A DNA stretch of 64,000 bases, taken from Malurus cyaneus samueli (lineage: Eukaryota > Chordata > Aves > Passeriformes > Maluridae). A program made the position numbers and the translations under genes. The notes below the pieces were generated by a model. It had not been told where the DNA came from. It did not search any database and saw only the letters and a program-made list of their open reading frames with translations. Below are positions 52,251 to 62,808 of this stretch, piece by piece. Position 1 is the first letter of the stretch. Every line of letters starts with the position of its first letter. Location: NCBI GenBank assembly GCA_009741485.1, contig CM019236.1:64826300-64890299 (forward strand). The letters run 5' to 3'.

Positions 52251-52761
52251 CCAGAGCAGTCTCACTTTGTCCTTCAATGCTAAACAGAATATTCATATTA
52301 GTATCATTTAGTTAGCATCTAGGGAAAAAATGGACTCTTCAAATTCTGATGGAGTAGCACCAAATAAATGGGTGAAGGTTTGGGAGAATGTTTCCCCTCG
52401 TGTTATTTCTTTACAGTAGGTACTATTAATAACCCAGTTTCAAAAGCGTGCACTTAGTGTGTGGTAGTCCTGTATCCATGTGCCTGCTGTCCAGAGAAAG
52501 TTAAAAATCTACAAATTCCTCACCTTATTCACCCATTGTGTGAACTGGAGAATGGCTACTATAGCCTTAGTCATAGGACTCATGCTTAGGAAAGGAACTG
52601 CAAATGTGAAAAATATAGCCACGAATATGTGCCACCCAAAACAAGGTATGCTAGACAACATGATGCTGCTTAATGAGGTTCCTACTTCCCGAACACAAAG
52701 ATAGCTCACTCAGAAACTGTTATTCCTTTTTGTACCCCTTTTTTCCTCTCTGTGCCCTTGA

Positions 52762-52779
52762 GCCTCACATTGGGTGCCA
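52762..52779 (-). promoter_or_regulatory. Primer binding site, tRNA-Lys-like
   Basis: On the minus strand, five bases after the LTR, the 18-mer TGGCACCCAATGTGAGGC differs from the classical tRNA-Lys(1,2) primer site at three positions. All three are transitions of the kind expected from CpG decay or G-to-A change. This fixes the orientation of the provirus and the internal LTR edge. Confidence 0.7.
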
Positions 52780-52784
52780 AAATC

Positions 52785-53631
52785 TGTCTTGGTTTGAAAG
52801 ACAGGTGTGCCAATGAAGGCAGGGACTCCTCTTCGAATTATTATAGCTTTGAAAATCACTGGGTTTTAGGCAAGAATATGGGTAAAAGGGAATAATAGTT
52901 TTTACTAATACGTATAACAAGGTAAAACAAGTAACAACATCAATAGCATTAACTAACTCAGGCACAAATCCAATGACAGCTTCCTACAGAGATACACCCT
53001 TTCTTTTGGGCAGTTACTGTCTCAGTCAGCAGGGGGCGCTGTTGGCTCCCGGTTGGGCAGGGCGGGTGAGATGATTCCCCACCGGCTGCAGGGGGCACTG
53101 TGGTGCGGGTCTTGGCTGGTTCAGCTCTCTCAGTGGCTAACGATGGGTACAAACCAGCAGAGGTGGATGGAGAAAAAGTTCTTCTGCAAACTTACAGCAG
53201 AAATGCCAATCACGATACTTCTCTGGACAGCAGGAAACCTCAGAACGGCTGGATGAGCAAAGAGACGAGCAGAATCCTGCGACTGCGAGATGTAGCAGAA
53301 CTCTATTGCTGCAGCTGTAATCTCAGGAGTTCGTGGCAAGGCACAGGGGCAGAAGATCGCAGTGCAGCAAACAGGAACTAACGAGTTAAGATGCTGGGCT
53401 CTACAAAAAAGAGCAGGCAAGCTCTACCCCGCAGGTAGTAGGCTGACCTTCCTCCTCAAACCAAAGCAGGGACAAGGAAGTGAAGGTACCACCCTCACGG
53501 CCAGGGCCACAACACGTGTACAGCGAATCAGTCTGCGCCTTCCTCGTAGCCCAAAGACTCTTGCGACGAACTTTTCTTTTCCAAAGAGAGGGATAAAAAC
53601 AAACAAACAATCAGAATAACAAAATTACACT

Positions 53632-53662
<31 letters not shown>

Positions 53663-53931
53663 CCAGGGCAGGAGTGCTTAGGAGATATTTCAGGGGGTGT
53701 AGGTCGTTTTTGTGTCTTCCCCAATTGCCTAGCCATAAATGAATGACTTGGCATTCGAGTTATATCCCAGCAACAAAATGGGAAAGAGAAAATCCTCAGA
53801 GAAAGGAAGATCAAAAAGAGAGAAACTTAACCCACAACATGCTTTTGCTCTCCCTTCGGTATCTCCAGTGGTGGGGTCGGAGGGAACGTTGTGAGGTGCT
53901 TTGGCTTTTCGGCCAAGTTCAAACCATGACA
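52785..53931 (-). mobile_element. ERV LTR, copy A
   Basis: This 1147-bp LTR begins TGTCATGGTTTGAAC and ends GTTTGAAACCAAGACA-type sequence on the minus strand, with TG...CA termini that are themselves inverted repeats. It is joined directly to the primer binding site. It holds a 27-base A run on the plus strand (53632-53658), a TATA-like CTATAATAA on the minus strand near 52838-52848, and two CTCF-like motifs. The similar LTR at 58803-59905 belongs to the direct duplication, not to the other end of this provirus. Confidence 0.85.
53026..53041 (+). promoter_or_regulatory. CTCF-like motif in LTR copy A
   Basis: TCAGCAGGGGGCGCTG matches the conserved core of the vertebrate CTCF recognition sequence. 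A weaker second match in the same orientation, GGCTGCAGGGGGCACTG, lies at 53084-53100. Occupancy cannot be judged from sequence. Confidence 0.5.
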
Positions 53932-56847
53932 CTGAGCAGCACACTGACTGCTCATAATGTCATCCAGCAGCTTTGTTTTTGTGTAGTTTACCTCCGCACT
54001 GAATACTCACTTCTCAGTTAAGCCACCATACAGAACAAGTTAAAATGGGAAAAGCTTATGGTGTCTTTATGTCTGATGTAGAAGTGAATTTGACAGCATA
54101 ACTTATTCCTGAAATTAACCGAGATTCTGTTGGGTTTTTTTTTTAGACGGCATCCAACTCTCTTGCTTTACCAAAGGTACAATATTTTGTTGTGACTAGA
54201 TGAAGGTTTTTCTTCTACTCAGGTCTATTCTTCCTAAGTGCTTTCCCTTTTAATATGATCTGTGTTGAAAATGAGTTTACCAGACATCTGGACTGAAAAT
54301 TTTTATTCTCGGTCCTTAAATATACCTGTATGTTCTTTCCCACTAATGTAATCAGGAGTTTTGTCTGACTAAAGGTGAAAAATTCATTCTTTCAATATTT
54401 ACATTATTTCCCAAGTGAATCCTCTTTGTATATAAGTAGCATGCTAATTTTTATAACGTAACTTTATAAGTGGTACCCCAAGCCCAGGCAATATTCAACA
54501 TATGAAATTTCAGGAGATCCTTCACTCTTGGCAACTGATAGAGAGAGAGCTTTAGTGTGTGTTTTTACCCTTCATCTGTTTGCTTACTTATGAAAAGATC
54601 AGCTTCTATAATAATTCAAATTATCTATGAAGATAGTTTGGAGATGGCTGAAGAATTCCTGTCAGTAAACAAGGACTGTGCATGTCGGTACTGGATTAAA
54701 TAAACTTCAGACCTGTCTGTCGTTTTGAAAGTCATGACAGCATGGAAATTTAGAAAACGAAGATTTTAAGTGCATTTGACTTCCTTAATAGTACTTAAGA
54801 TTGGGGTTTTGTCTGTATGTTTGTTTCCGTTGTTTGTTTTGTTTTGTTTGTTTTTCTGGAGGGCTTTTTCATGTAGAGTATTACTGCTTTAAAAATTTTC
54901 AGGACTTGTCAGTGGGTAAGCTGTTGCAAATACTTGCCAGTGATATAAACAACCACTAGATTACCACTAGTTTTAACTATTGCCACATGTGAATTTATTG
55001 ACAGATTCCAAGTTGTTTATAATTTTTTTCTGTTTCTCTCTTCACTGCTTAAGGAGAGTTTTAGTTAGTCAAATAAAAATAAGAATCTAACTAGGAGTAC
55101 TCAATTATAAATGAAAATTTGAGACACTATCTGGATGATGCATTTGAAATAGCTTCAGGCTTATTGATGCTGCGTATCTTGAAGAGACACATGTTGGTAT
55201 GCTGGATATGACTAAAAATCCATTAACCCTTGCAGATTTTCACCATCTGGAGACATAGGAGGCTCTGAGTTGGCTTACAATATATATGGAATTTTCTCCT
55301 TGCCTATAAAATACAGCTAGGAGAGTTCCAGAGTATCTTTTTCTAGACATAAATTTACAGGATTTTGTCATTAACAATTACTTTGACTGAAAATATTTGT
55401 ATCTTGTATTTATTTTTTCTTCTGGTGTTTTAATTTGGAGAAAAGTATAACAAATGAGTCTGTTACTGCAATGACTGTGGCTATACCTATAAATAAAGAG
55501 TGGTCATTTATATTCCTGGGCATCGGGTCACTTTTTGCATGGTTTACGAAACAGCACTTTTTCAAACAGCTTTCAAGCATGATTCATGAAAGAACACAAG
55601 ACAGGAACAGCTTTCAACTGAATAAAGTTACGTGGTTTGGAAAGCTACTAGAGTCAGATAGCATGCTAAACATAAAAATGGTAGAATTAGGTGGTTTATA
55701 CTTACTAAAGAAAACTGGTGATAATGTTCTTGTGAAGACCACAGCATTTATTTTAATGTAACCATTTTCATCTATGACCATAATTTCTTCCTTTGGTTTT
55801 CTATTGATTAAAATCCTTATATTTCTAACAAATCCATGACATTCTCTTTTCTAAGTTGGTTATGTTTCTTAACTACTATAGTTTCAAATTTTATATATTT
55901 TTAAAGTGGGCCTATGATGTGTAGGATAAGATACCACACACATTCACAAATGTCTTTTTTACTGGCTGACACTGTTGTCAGCAAAATTATTGATTACTTC
56001 TGTCTTCCAGAATGATGGTAAGGGTCAATTTGAAGACTTGGATTTGAACTGCTATGATTAAAACAATTCTATCTTCAAAGACTCATTATATCATTATAAC
56101 ATAATTTTCCATAAATTATGTAAATTTATATTGGGCACGTGTATAATAGTGAGTCACTTTTTTGTGATTTTAATAATAGAGTATGATGTACTCTAATATA
56201 CACCTACTTCACAGCTGGCAATCTTTTTACTGGAGTAACATTTTATCGATGGCAATTTGTAGAATCTAAGTCCTTGAAATTAATGGGAAAACGCAGTAAT
56301 CATGCTGATCAGAACTCCTTCCAAACCAGAGGAAATGTCTCCAGTGCAAAATAATAAACTTTGCCTACCATCTCTAGTGCAAATGCCACAGCAAGTCTTT
56401 TGTTCACTTGGAATATCAATTATGATAAACTAGTGATCATTACTTGCACAGATCATTTAAGATCTATGCTAAAATTTAAATTTCTTGCTCCCAAAGCACA
56501 TGCAAATCCAATTTGTTATTGAAAGAAAAGTGTAGAAATGAAGAATCTTCACAGAAATCCATATGCAAGGAAAGTCTATTTGGATTCTGCAGGTGAGCTC
56601 CAGTTTAAACAACTCAGCTTGATTAGCTAGTAAATATTAGTCATGATAGATTATAGGAACTGGAAACTTTTTTGCTAATTAAGAGATTCAATTATGAAGA
56701 TCTGTTCAGCTGCAGCTTGCAGATATGTCTTATTTTCAGGGAGACAGTTGTTAAGTGTCAAACAAAATTTTTTTCAAGTCTCTAGTACCTGTATTCAACA
56801 TCTTTGTTATCAAATTTCTTGTAGTTGTTTCCATTGAATGACCCAAG
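53932..56847. other. Host flank within duplication copy A, no gene seen
   Basis: AT-rich sequence next to the LTR. The frame 55435-55761 (108 codons) has no recognisable domain, and its counterpart in copy B is interrupted, so it is probably a chance frame. Confidence 0.6.
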
Positions 56848-57348
56848 TGGTGGGTCGGAGGGAACGTTGTGAGGTGCTTTGGCTTTTCGGGCCAAGTTCA
56901 AACCATGACACTGACAGCACACTGACGCTCATAATGTCATCAGACAGCTTTGTTTTTGTGTAGTTTGACCTCCGCACTGAATTTACTCACTTCTCAGTAA
57001 GCCACCATACAGAACAAGTTAAAATGGGAAAGAGCTTATGGTGTCTTTATGTCTGATGTAGAAGTGATGTTGACAGCATAAACTTATTCCTGAAATTAAC
57101 CGAGATCTGTTGGTTTTGTTTTTTAGACGCATCCAATCTCCTTCTTTACCAAGAGGTACAGATATTTGTTTGTGACTAGATGAAGGTTTTTCTTCTACTC
57201 AGGTCTATTCTTCCTAAGTGCTTTCCCTTTTAATATGATCTGTGTTGAAAATGAGTTTACCAGACATCTGGACGAAAATTTTTATTCTCGGTCCTTAAAT
57301 ATACCTGTATGTTCTTTCCCACTAATGTAATCAGGAGTTTTGTCTGAT
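56848..57348 (+). repeat. Partial third copy of the LTR end and flank
   Basis: This segment matches about 53866-54370: the last ~65 bp of the LTR (ending near 56910) plus ~440 bp of flank. The left junction joins GAATGAC to the LTR-end text. The right junction joins TTTTGTCTGA to AAAACTTCTCTC (the start of copy B) over a few A bases. It carries many single-base indels relative to copy A. Confidence 0.9.
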
Positions 57349-58735
57349 AAAAAACTTCTCTCTTACACTCATTAAGAGCTCTCAGAGAGAAAGCGGCTCT
57401 GGCTCCCTCATAAACACCTGATTAATACCCGCATCTCGGGCAGGCTCCATACACTTGGCACGCCGATAACCATTGCACACTTGAACCCACAAGGTCCCAA
57501 CCCGAAGTAAGCAGATTGAACAAGCCTTGCCCCTGTCGCGCGATGTCATCTTCGCAAATTGCGGAGGCTCATGCGACAGGACTCAGTGTTTATTTCAGGC
57601 TCTGGCTCCCTCTGCTGGTTGTGGGGGCCTTGGTTTTCCATCATCATTTGCAGAGCATACCGATTGGTTTTATACTTCTATTTCGGCAGGAGGCTACTGC
57701 AGCTGGTTGTGGCTGGCCTTGCAGTTTAGCCAGAACTTGGGACAGGTGTAACATCTGTGGGTTGCACTGCTGCGCCATCAGGCCCATCCTTTGGGGCAGG
57801 AGAGGTTTGCCGCCAGCTGAGAAGACAATATTCCCTCAGCCCCTGGTGCATTTCCTTGCATCTCTTTCGCCAGGTACTCTCACCCACTCCGGTGGCGCAG
57901 TTCTTGCATCTCTTCTACTAGTACTCCCACTCACTCTGGGTGGTGCAGCTTCTGCAACTCTTCCACCAGTACCTCACCCAGTCAGGCAGTTAGTTTCTGA
58001 AGTAGGTGTTGGGCAGGGTCAGGCAGTGGGACAGGGTCGCAGCCTGGGGCATAGGTTCGGGCTCTGTCGGCGTGTTGTGTGCTAGTCTCTGGGGGCAGCA
58101 TCCCTAGCCTTTGGGGCAGTATCTTAGTCTCTGTGCAACATCCTGGTCTCTGGGAGCATCCCTAGTTCCTGCAGCAACGTCCTGTCTCTGGGTAGCATCC
58201 CTAGTCGCTGCAGCATATCCCTAGTCTCTGTGGCAGCATCTCTAGTCTCTGTGGCACATCTTTCTGCGTTCTCACGGAAGTGAGAGTGGTTCCCAGTACC
58301 TCACCATTGTCCTTCAATGCTAAATAGTATCATTATTATCAGGGAAAAAATGGACTCTTCAAATTCTGATGGGTAGCACCAAATAAAATGGGTGAAGGTT
58401 TGTGAGAATGTTTCCCCTCGTGTTATTTCTTTACAGTAGGTACTATTAATAACCCAGTTCAAAAGCGTGCACTTAGTGTGTGGTAGTCCTGTATCATGTG
58501 CCTGCCTGTCCAGAGAAAGTTAAAAATCTACAAATTCCTCACCTTATTCACCCATTTGTGTGAACTGGAGAATGGCTACTATAGGCCTTAGTCATAGGAC
58601 TCATGCTTAGGAAAGGAACTGCAAATGTGAAAAATATAGCCACGAATATGTGCCACAAAACAAGGTATGCTAGACAAAGCATGATGCTTGCTTAAGAGGT
58701 TCTACTTCCGAACACCAAAGATAGCTCACTCAGAA
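57349..58735 (-). pseudogene. gag: Second copy of the ERV gag N-terminal half
   Basis: Copy of 51276-52709 on the minus strand, including the 48-bp and 21-bp repeat arrays. It is cut by the duplication boundary inside gag, so no protease or polymerase follows. Extra indels relative to copy A destroy the remaining frames. The 189-codon plus-strand frame 57516-58085 is an antisense shadow. Confidence 0.75.
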
Positions 58736-58802
58736 ACTGTTATTCCTTTTTGTACCCCTTTTTTCCTCTCTGTCCTTGAGCCTCACATTGGGTGCCAAAA
58801 TC

Positions 58803-59905
58803 TGTCTTGGTTTGAAAGACAGGTATGCCAATGAAAGGCAGGGACTCCTCTTAGGAGTGGTGGATATGATCCCCCTTCTCTTCGAATTATTATAGCTTTG
58901 AAAATCACTGGGTTTTAGGCAAGATATGGGTAAAAGGATATATAGTTTTTACTAATAGTAACAAGGTAAACAAGTAACAACATCAATTCTATTAACTAAC
59001 TCAGGCACAAATCCAAGAAGTCCTACAGAGATACCACCTTTCTTTTGGGCATTACTGCTCCCTCAGTCAGCAGGGGGCGCTGTTGGCTCCCGGTTGGGCA
59101 GGGCGGTGAATGATTCCCACCGGCTGAGGGGCACTGTGTGCGGTCTTGGCTGGTTCAGCTCTCCCAGTGGCTAACGATGGGTACAAACCAGCAGAGGTGG
59201 ATGGAGAAAAGTTCTTCTGCACTTACAGCAGAAATGCATCACGATACTCTCTGGACAGCAGGACAACCTCAGACGGCTGGAATGAGCAAAGAGACGAGCA
59301 GAATCCTGCGACTGCGAGATGTAGCAGAACTCTATGCTGCAGCTGTAATCTCAGGAGTTCGTGGCATAGGCACAGGGGAGAAGACCAGTGCAGCAAACAG
59401 GAACTAACGAAGTTAAATGCTGGGCCTACAAAAAAGAGCAGGCAAGCTCTACCCCGCAGGTATAGGCTGACCTTCCTTCTCCAAACCAAGGCAGGACAGG
59501 AAGTGAAGTTCACCCCCCACCCCCACACACACCTTCCTCGTAGGCCAAAACTCTTGCGAGAACTTTTCTTTCTCCAAGAGAGGGATAAAAAACAAACAAA
59601 CAATAACAAAATACACTAAAAAAAAAAAAAAAAAAACCAAAAAACCTGCCAGGCAGGAGTGCTTAGGAGATATTTCAGGTGGGTGTAGGTTCTTTTTGTC
59701 TTCCCCAATTGCCTAGCCATTAAAAGAATGACTTGGCATTCAGTTTATCCCAGCAACAAAATGGGAAAGAAAAATTCCTCAGAAAGAAACAAAAAGGAGA
59801 AAACTAACCCAACATGCTTTTGCTCTCCCTTTCGGTATCTCAGTGGGGGTCGAGGGAACGTTGTTGAGGTGCTTTGGCTTTTCGGCCAAGTTCAAAACCA
59901 TGACA
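58803..59905 (-). mobile_element. ERV LTR, copy B
   Basis: This 1103-bp LTR has the same termini as 52785-53931, again preceded on its internal side by the tRNA-Lys-like primer site. One CTCF-like motif, TCAGCAGGGGGCGCTG, is retained at 59067-59082. The second has lost bases (GGCTGAGGGGCACTG). Confidence 0.85.
59067..59082 (+). promoter_or_regulatory. CTCF-like motif in LTR copy B
   Basis: Identical to the motif at 53026-53041 and in the same orientation. Confidence 0.5.
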
Positions 59906-62808
59906 CTGAGCAGCAACTGACTGCTCATAATGTCATCCAGCAGCTTTGTTTTTGTTTTACCTCCGCAGAATACTCACTTCTCAGTTAAGCCACCATACAG
60001 AACAAGTTAAAATGGGAAGCTTATGGTGTCTTTATGTCTGATGTAGAAGTGAATTTGACAGCATAACTTATTCCTGAAATTAACCGAGATTCTGTTGGGT
60101 TTTTTTTTTAGACGGCATCCAACTCTCTGCTTTACCAAAGGTACAATATTTTGTTGTGACTAGATGAAGGTTTTTCTTCTACTCAGGTCTTTCTTCCTAA
60201 GTGCTTTCCCTTTAATATGATCTGTGTTAAATGAGTTTACCGACATCTGGACTGAAAATTTTTATTCTCGGTCCTTAAATATACCTGTATGTTCTTTCCC
60301 ACTAATGTAATCAGGAGTTTTGTCTGACTAAAGGTGAAAAATTCATTCTTTCAATATTTACATTATTTCCCAAGTGAATCCTCTTTGTATATAAGTAGCA
60401 TGCTAATTTTTATAACGTAACTTTATAAGTGTACCCAAGCCCAGGCATATATCAACATATGAAATTTCAGGAGATCCTTCACTCTTGGCAACTGATAGAG
60501 AGAGAGCTTTAGTGTTGTGTTTTACCCTTCATCTGTTTGCTTACTTATGAAAAGATCAGCTTCTATAATAATTCAAATTATCTATGAAGATAGTTTGGGG
60601 AGATGGCTGAAGAATTCCTGTCAGTAAACAAGGACTGTGCATGTCGGTACTGGATTAAATAAACTTCAGACCTGTCTGTCGTTTTGAAAGTCATGACAGC
60701 ATGGAAATTTTGAAAACGAAGATTTTAAGTGCATTTGACTTCCTTAATAGTACTTAAGATTGGGGTTGTCTGTATGTTTGTTTCCGTTGTTGTTTGTTTT
60801 GTTGTTTTTCTGGAGGGCTTTTTCATGTAGAGTATTACTGCTTTAAAAATTTTCAGGACTTGTCAGTGGGTAAGCTGTTGCAATAACTTGCCAGTGATAT
60901 AAACAACCACTAGATTACCACTAGTTTTAACTATTGCCACATGTGAATTTTTGACAGATTCCAAGTTGTTTATAATTTTTTTTCTGTTTCTCTCTTCACT
61001 GCTAAGAGAGTTTTAGTTAGTCAAATAAAAATAAGAATCTAACTAGGAGTACTCAATTATAAATGAAAATTTGAGACACTATCTGGATGATGCAATTTGA
61101 AATAGCCTTCAGGCTTATTGATGCTGCGTATCTTGAAGAGACACAAATGTTGGTATGCTGGATATGACTAAAAATCCATTAACCCTTGCAGATTTTCACC
61201 ATCTGGAGACTAGGAGGCTCTGAGTCTGGCTTACAATATTAATGGAATTTTCTCCTTTGCCTATAAAATACAGCTAGGAGAGTTCCAGAGTATCTTTCTT
61301 TCTAGACATAAATTTACAGGATTTTGTCATTAACAATTACTTTGACTAAAAATATTTGTATCTTGTATTTTATCTTTTTTTTCTTCTGGTTGTTTAATTT
61401 GGAGAAAAGTATAACAAATGAGTCTGTTACTGCAATGACTGTGGCTATACCTATAAATAAAGAGTGGTCATTGTATATTCCTGGGCACTGGGTCACTTTT
61501 TGCATGGTTTACGAAACAGCACTTTCAAACAGCTTTCAAGCTGATTACATAGAGAACACAAGACAGGAACGCTTCAACTGATAAAAGTACGTGGTTGGAA
61601 AGCTACTAGAGTCAGATAGCATGCTAAAAAAATATGGTAGAATTAGGGTGGTTTATACTTACTAAAGAAAAACTGGTGATAATGTTCTTTGTGAAGACCA
61701 CAGCATTTATTTTTAATGTAACCATTTTCATCTATGACCATAATTTCTTCCTTTGGTTTTCTATTGATTAAAATCCTTATATCTTCTAACAAATCCATGA
61801 CATTCTCTTTTCTAAGTTGGTTATGTTTCTTAACTACTATAGTTTCAAATTTTAATATATTTTTAAAGTGGGCCTATGATGTGTAGGATTAAGATACCAC
61901 ACACATTCACAAATGTCCTTTTTTACTGGCTGACACTTTTGTTGTCAGCAAAATTATTGATTACTTCTGTCTTCCAGAATGGATGGTAAGGGTCAATTTG
62001 AAGACTTGGATTTGAACTGCATGAATGATAAAACAATTCTATCTTCAAAGACTCATTTATTTCATTATACATATATTTCCATAAATTATGTAAATTTATA
62101 TTGGGCACGTGTATAATATGTGAGCACTTTTTTGTGATTTTAATATAGAGTATGATGTACTCTAATATACACCTACTTCACAGCTGGCAATCTTTTTACT
62201 GGAGTAACATTTTATCGATGGCAATTTGTAGAATCTAAGTCCTTGAATTAATGGGAAAACGCAGTAATCATGCTGATCAGAACTCCTTCCAAACCAGAGG
62301 AAATGTCTCCAGTGCAAATAAAAACTTTGCCTACCATCTCTAGTGCAAATGCCACAGCAAGTCTTTTGTTCACTTGGAATATCAATTATGATAAACTAGT
62401 GATCATTACTTGCACAGATCATTTAAGATCTATGCTAAAATTTAAATTTCTTGCTCCCAAAGCACATGCAAATCCAATTTGTTATTGAAAGAAAAGTGTA
62501 GAAATGAAGAATCTTCACAGAAATCCATATGCAAGGAAAGTCTATTTGGATTCTGCAGGTGAGCTCCAGTTTAAACAACTCAGCTTGATTAGCTAGTAAA
62601 ATATTAGTCATGATAGATTATAGGAACTGGAACTTTTTTGCTAATTAAGAGATTCAATTATGAAGATCTGTTCAGCTGCAGCTTGCAGATATGTCTTATT
62701 TTCAGGGAGACAGTTGTTAAGTGTCAAACAAAATTTTTTTCAAGTCTCTAGTACCTGTATTCAACATCTTTGTTATCAAATTTCTTGTAGTTGTTTCCAT
62801 TGAATGAC
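59906..62808. other. Host flank within duplication copy B, no gene seen
   Basis: Copy of 53932-56847 with scattered small indels. No coding feature is recognised. Confidence 0.6.

Larger units (their letters stand above)
50851..52709 (-). pseudogene. gag: ERV gag, broken
   Basis: The first in-frame ATG after the primer binding site is at 52709. That frame runs toward 52308 but contains stops at 52506-52508 (TAG), 52440-52442 (TGA) and 52308-52310 (TAA). Its first ~60 residues include a strongly hydrophobic stretch (residues about 21-41). Farther on come a heptapeptide-repeat region (about 52000-52280), a 16-residue repeat region (51789-51927) and a capsid-like part split over frames 51500-51303 and 51293-50952, with residues RDAGINQVFMREPEPLSL and REKFVHRDRLQEYYCRMRW. 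I see no CCHC zinc knuckle. Multiple frameshifts make it non-functional. Gag would form the particle core. The N-terminal half recurs at 57349-58735. Confidence 0.75.
47882..53931 (-). mobile_element. Truncated, decayed endogenous retrovirus (minus strand)
   Basis: Read on the minus strand the order is LTR (53931-52785), primer binding site, gag, protease, reverse transcriptase, RNase H and the start of integrase. The similarity stops at about 47882, just before the integrase catalytic core would begin. There is no env and no 3' LTR. The reading frames are broken by many stops and frameshifts, and a 525-533 bp part of the reverse transcriptase region is present twice. The element is therefore a defective fossil. 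The gag-LTR half is repeated downstream at 57349-59905. Family assignment below 'endogenous retrovirus' is uncertain: the primer site suggests a lysine-tRNA user, while the RNase H/integrase border text resembles ERVL-like or other avian lineages. Confidence 0.88.
51276..56847 (+). repeat. Direct duplication, copy A (gag, LTR and flank)
   Basis: Matches 57349-62808 in the same orientation. It starts inside the ERV gag (ACTTCTCTCTTACACTCATT) and ends in flanking DNA (GTTTCCATTGAATGAC), where copy B continues into unique sequence but copy A breaks into the partial third copy. Its reading frames are better preserved than those of copy B. Confidence 0.95.
57349..62808 (+). repeat. Direct duplication, copy B
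   Basis: Matches 51276-56847. Compared with copy A it has very many 1-3 base indels, mostly losses and often in homopolymers, and it disrupts nearly every frame that copy A keeps. It also has larger differences: about 28 extra bases near 58853-58878, about 40 missing bases near 59512-59530, and a shorter junction near 58320-58345. It continues into unique sequence after 62808. Confidence 0.95.

Noticed and set aside
55435..55761. 108-codon frame in host flank, with a partial counterpart at 61324-61581
   Set aside because: It is interrupted in copy B, lacks a recognisable domain, and is within chance length for an AT-rich 64-kb window.
52785..59905. Reading the LTRs at 52785-53931 and 58803-59905 as the two ends of one provirus
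   Set aside because: Both are followed by the same host flank and preceded by the same primer site and gag, so they are duplicated 5' LTRs, not a 5'/3' pair.
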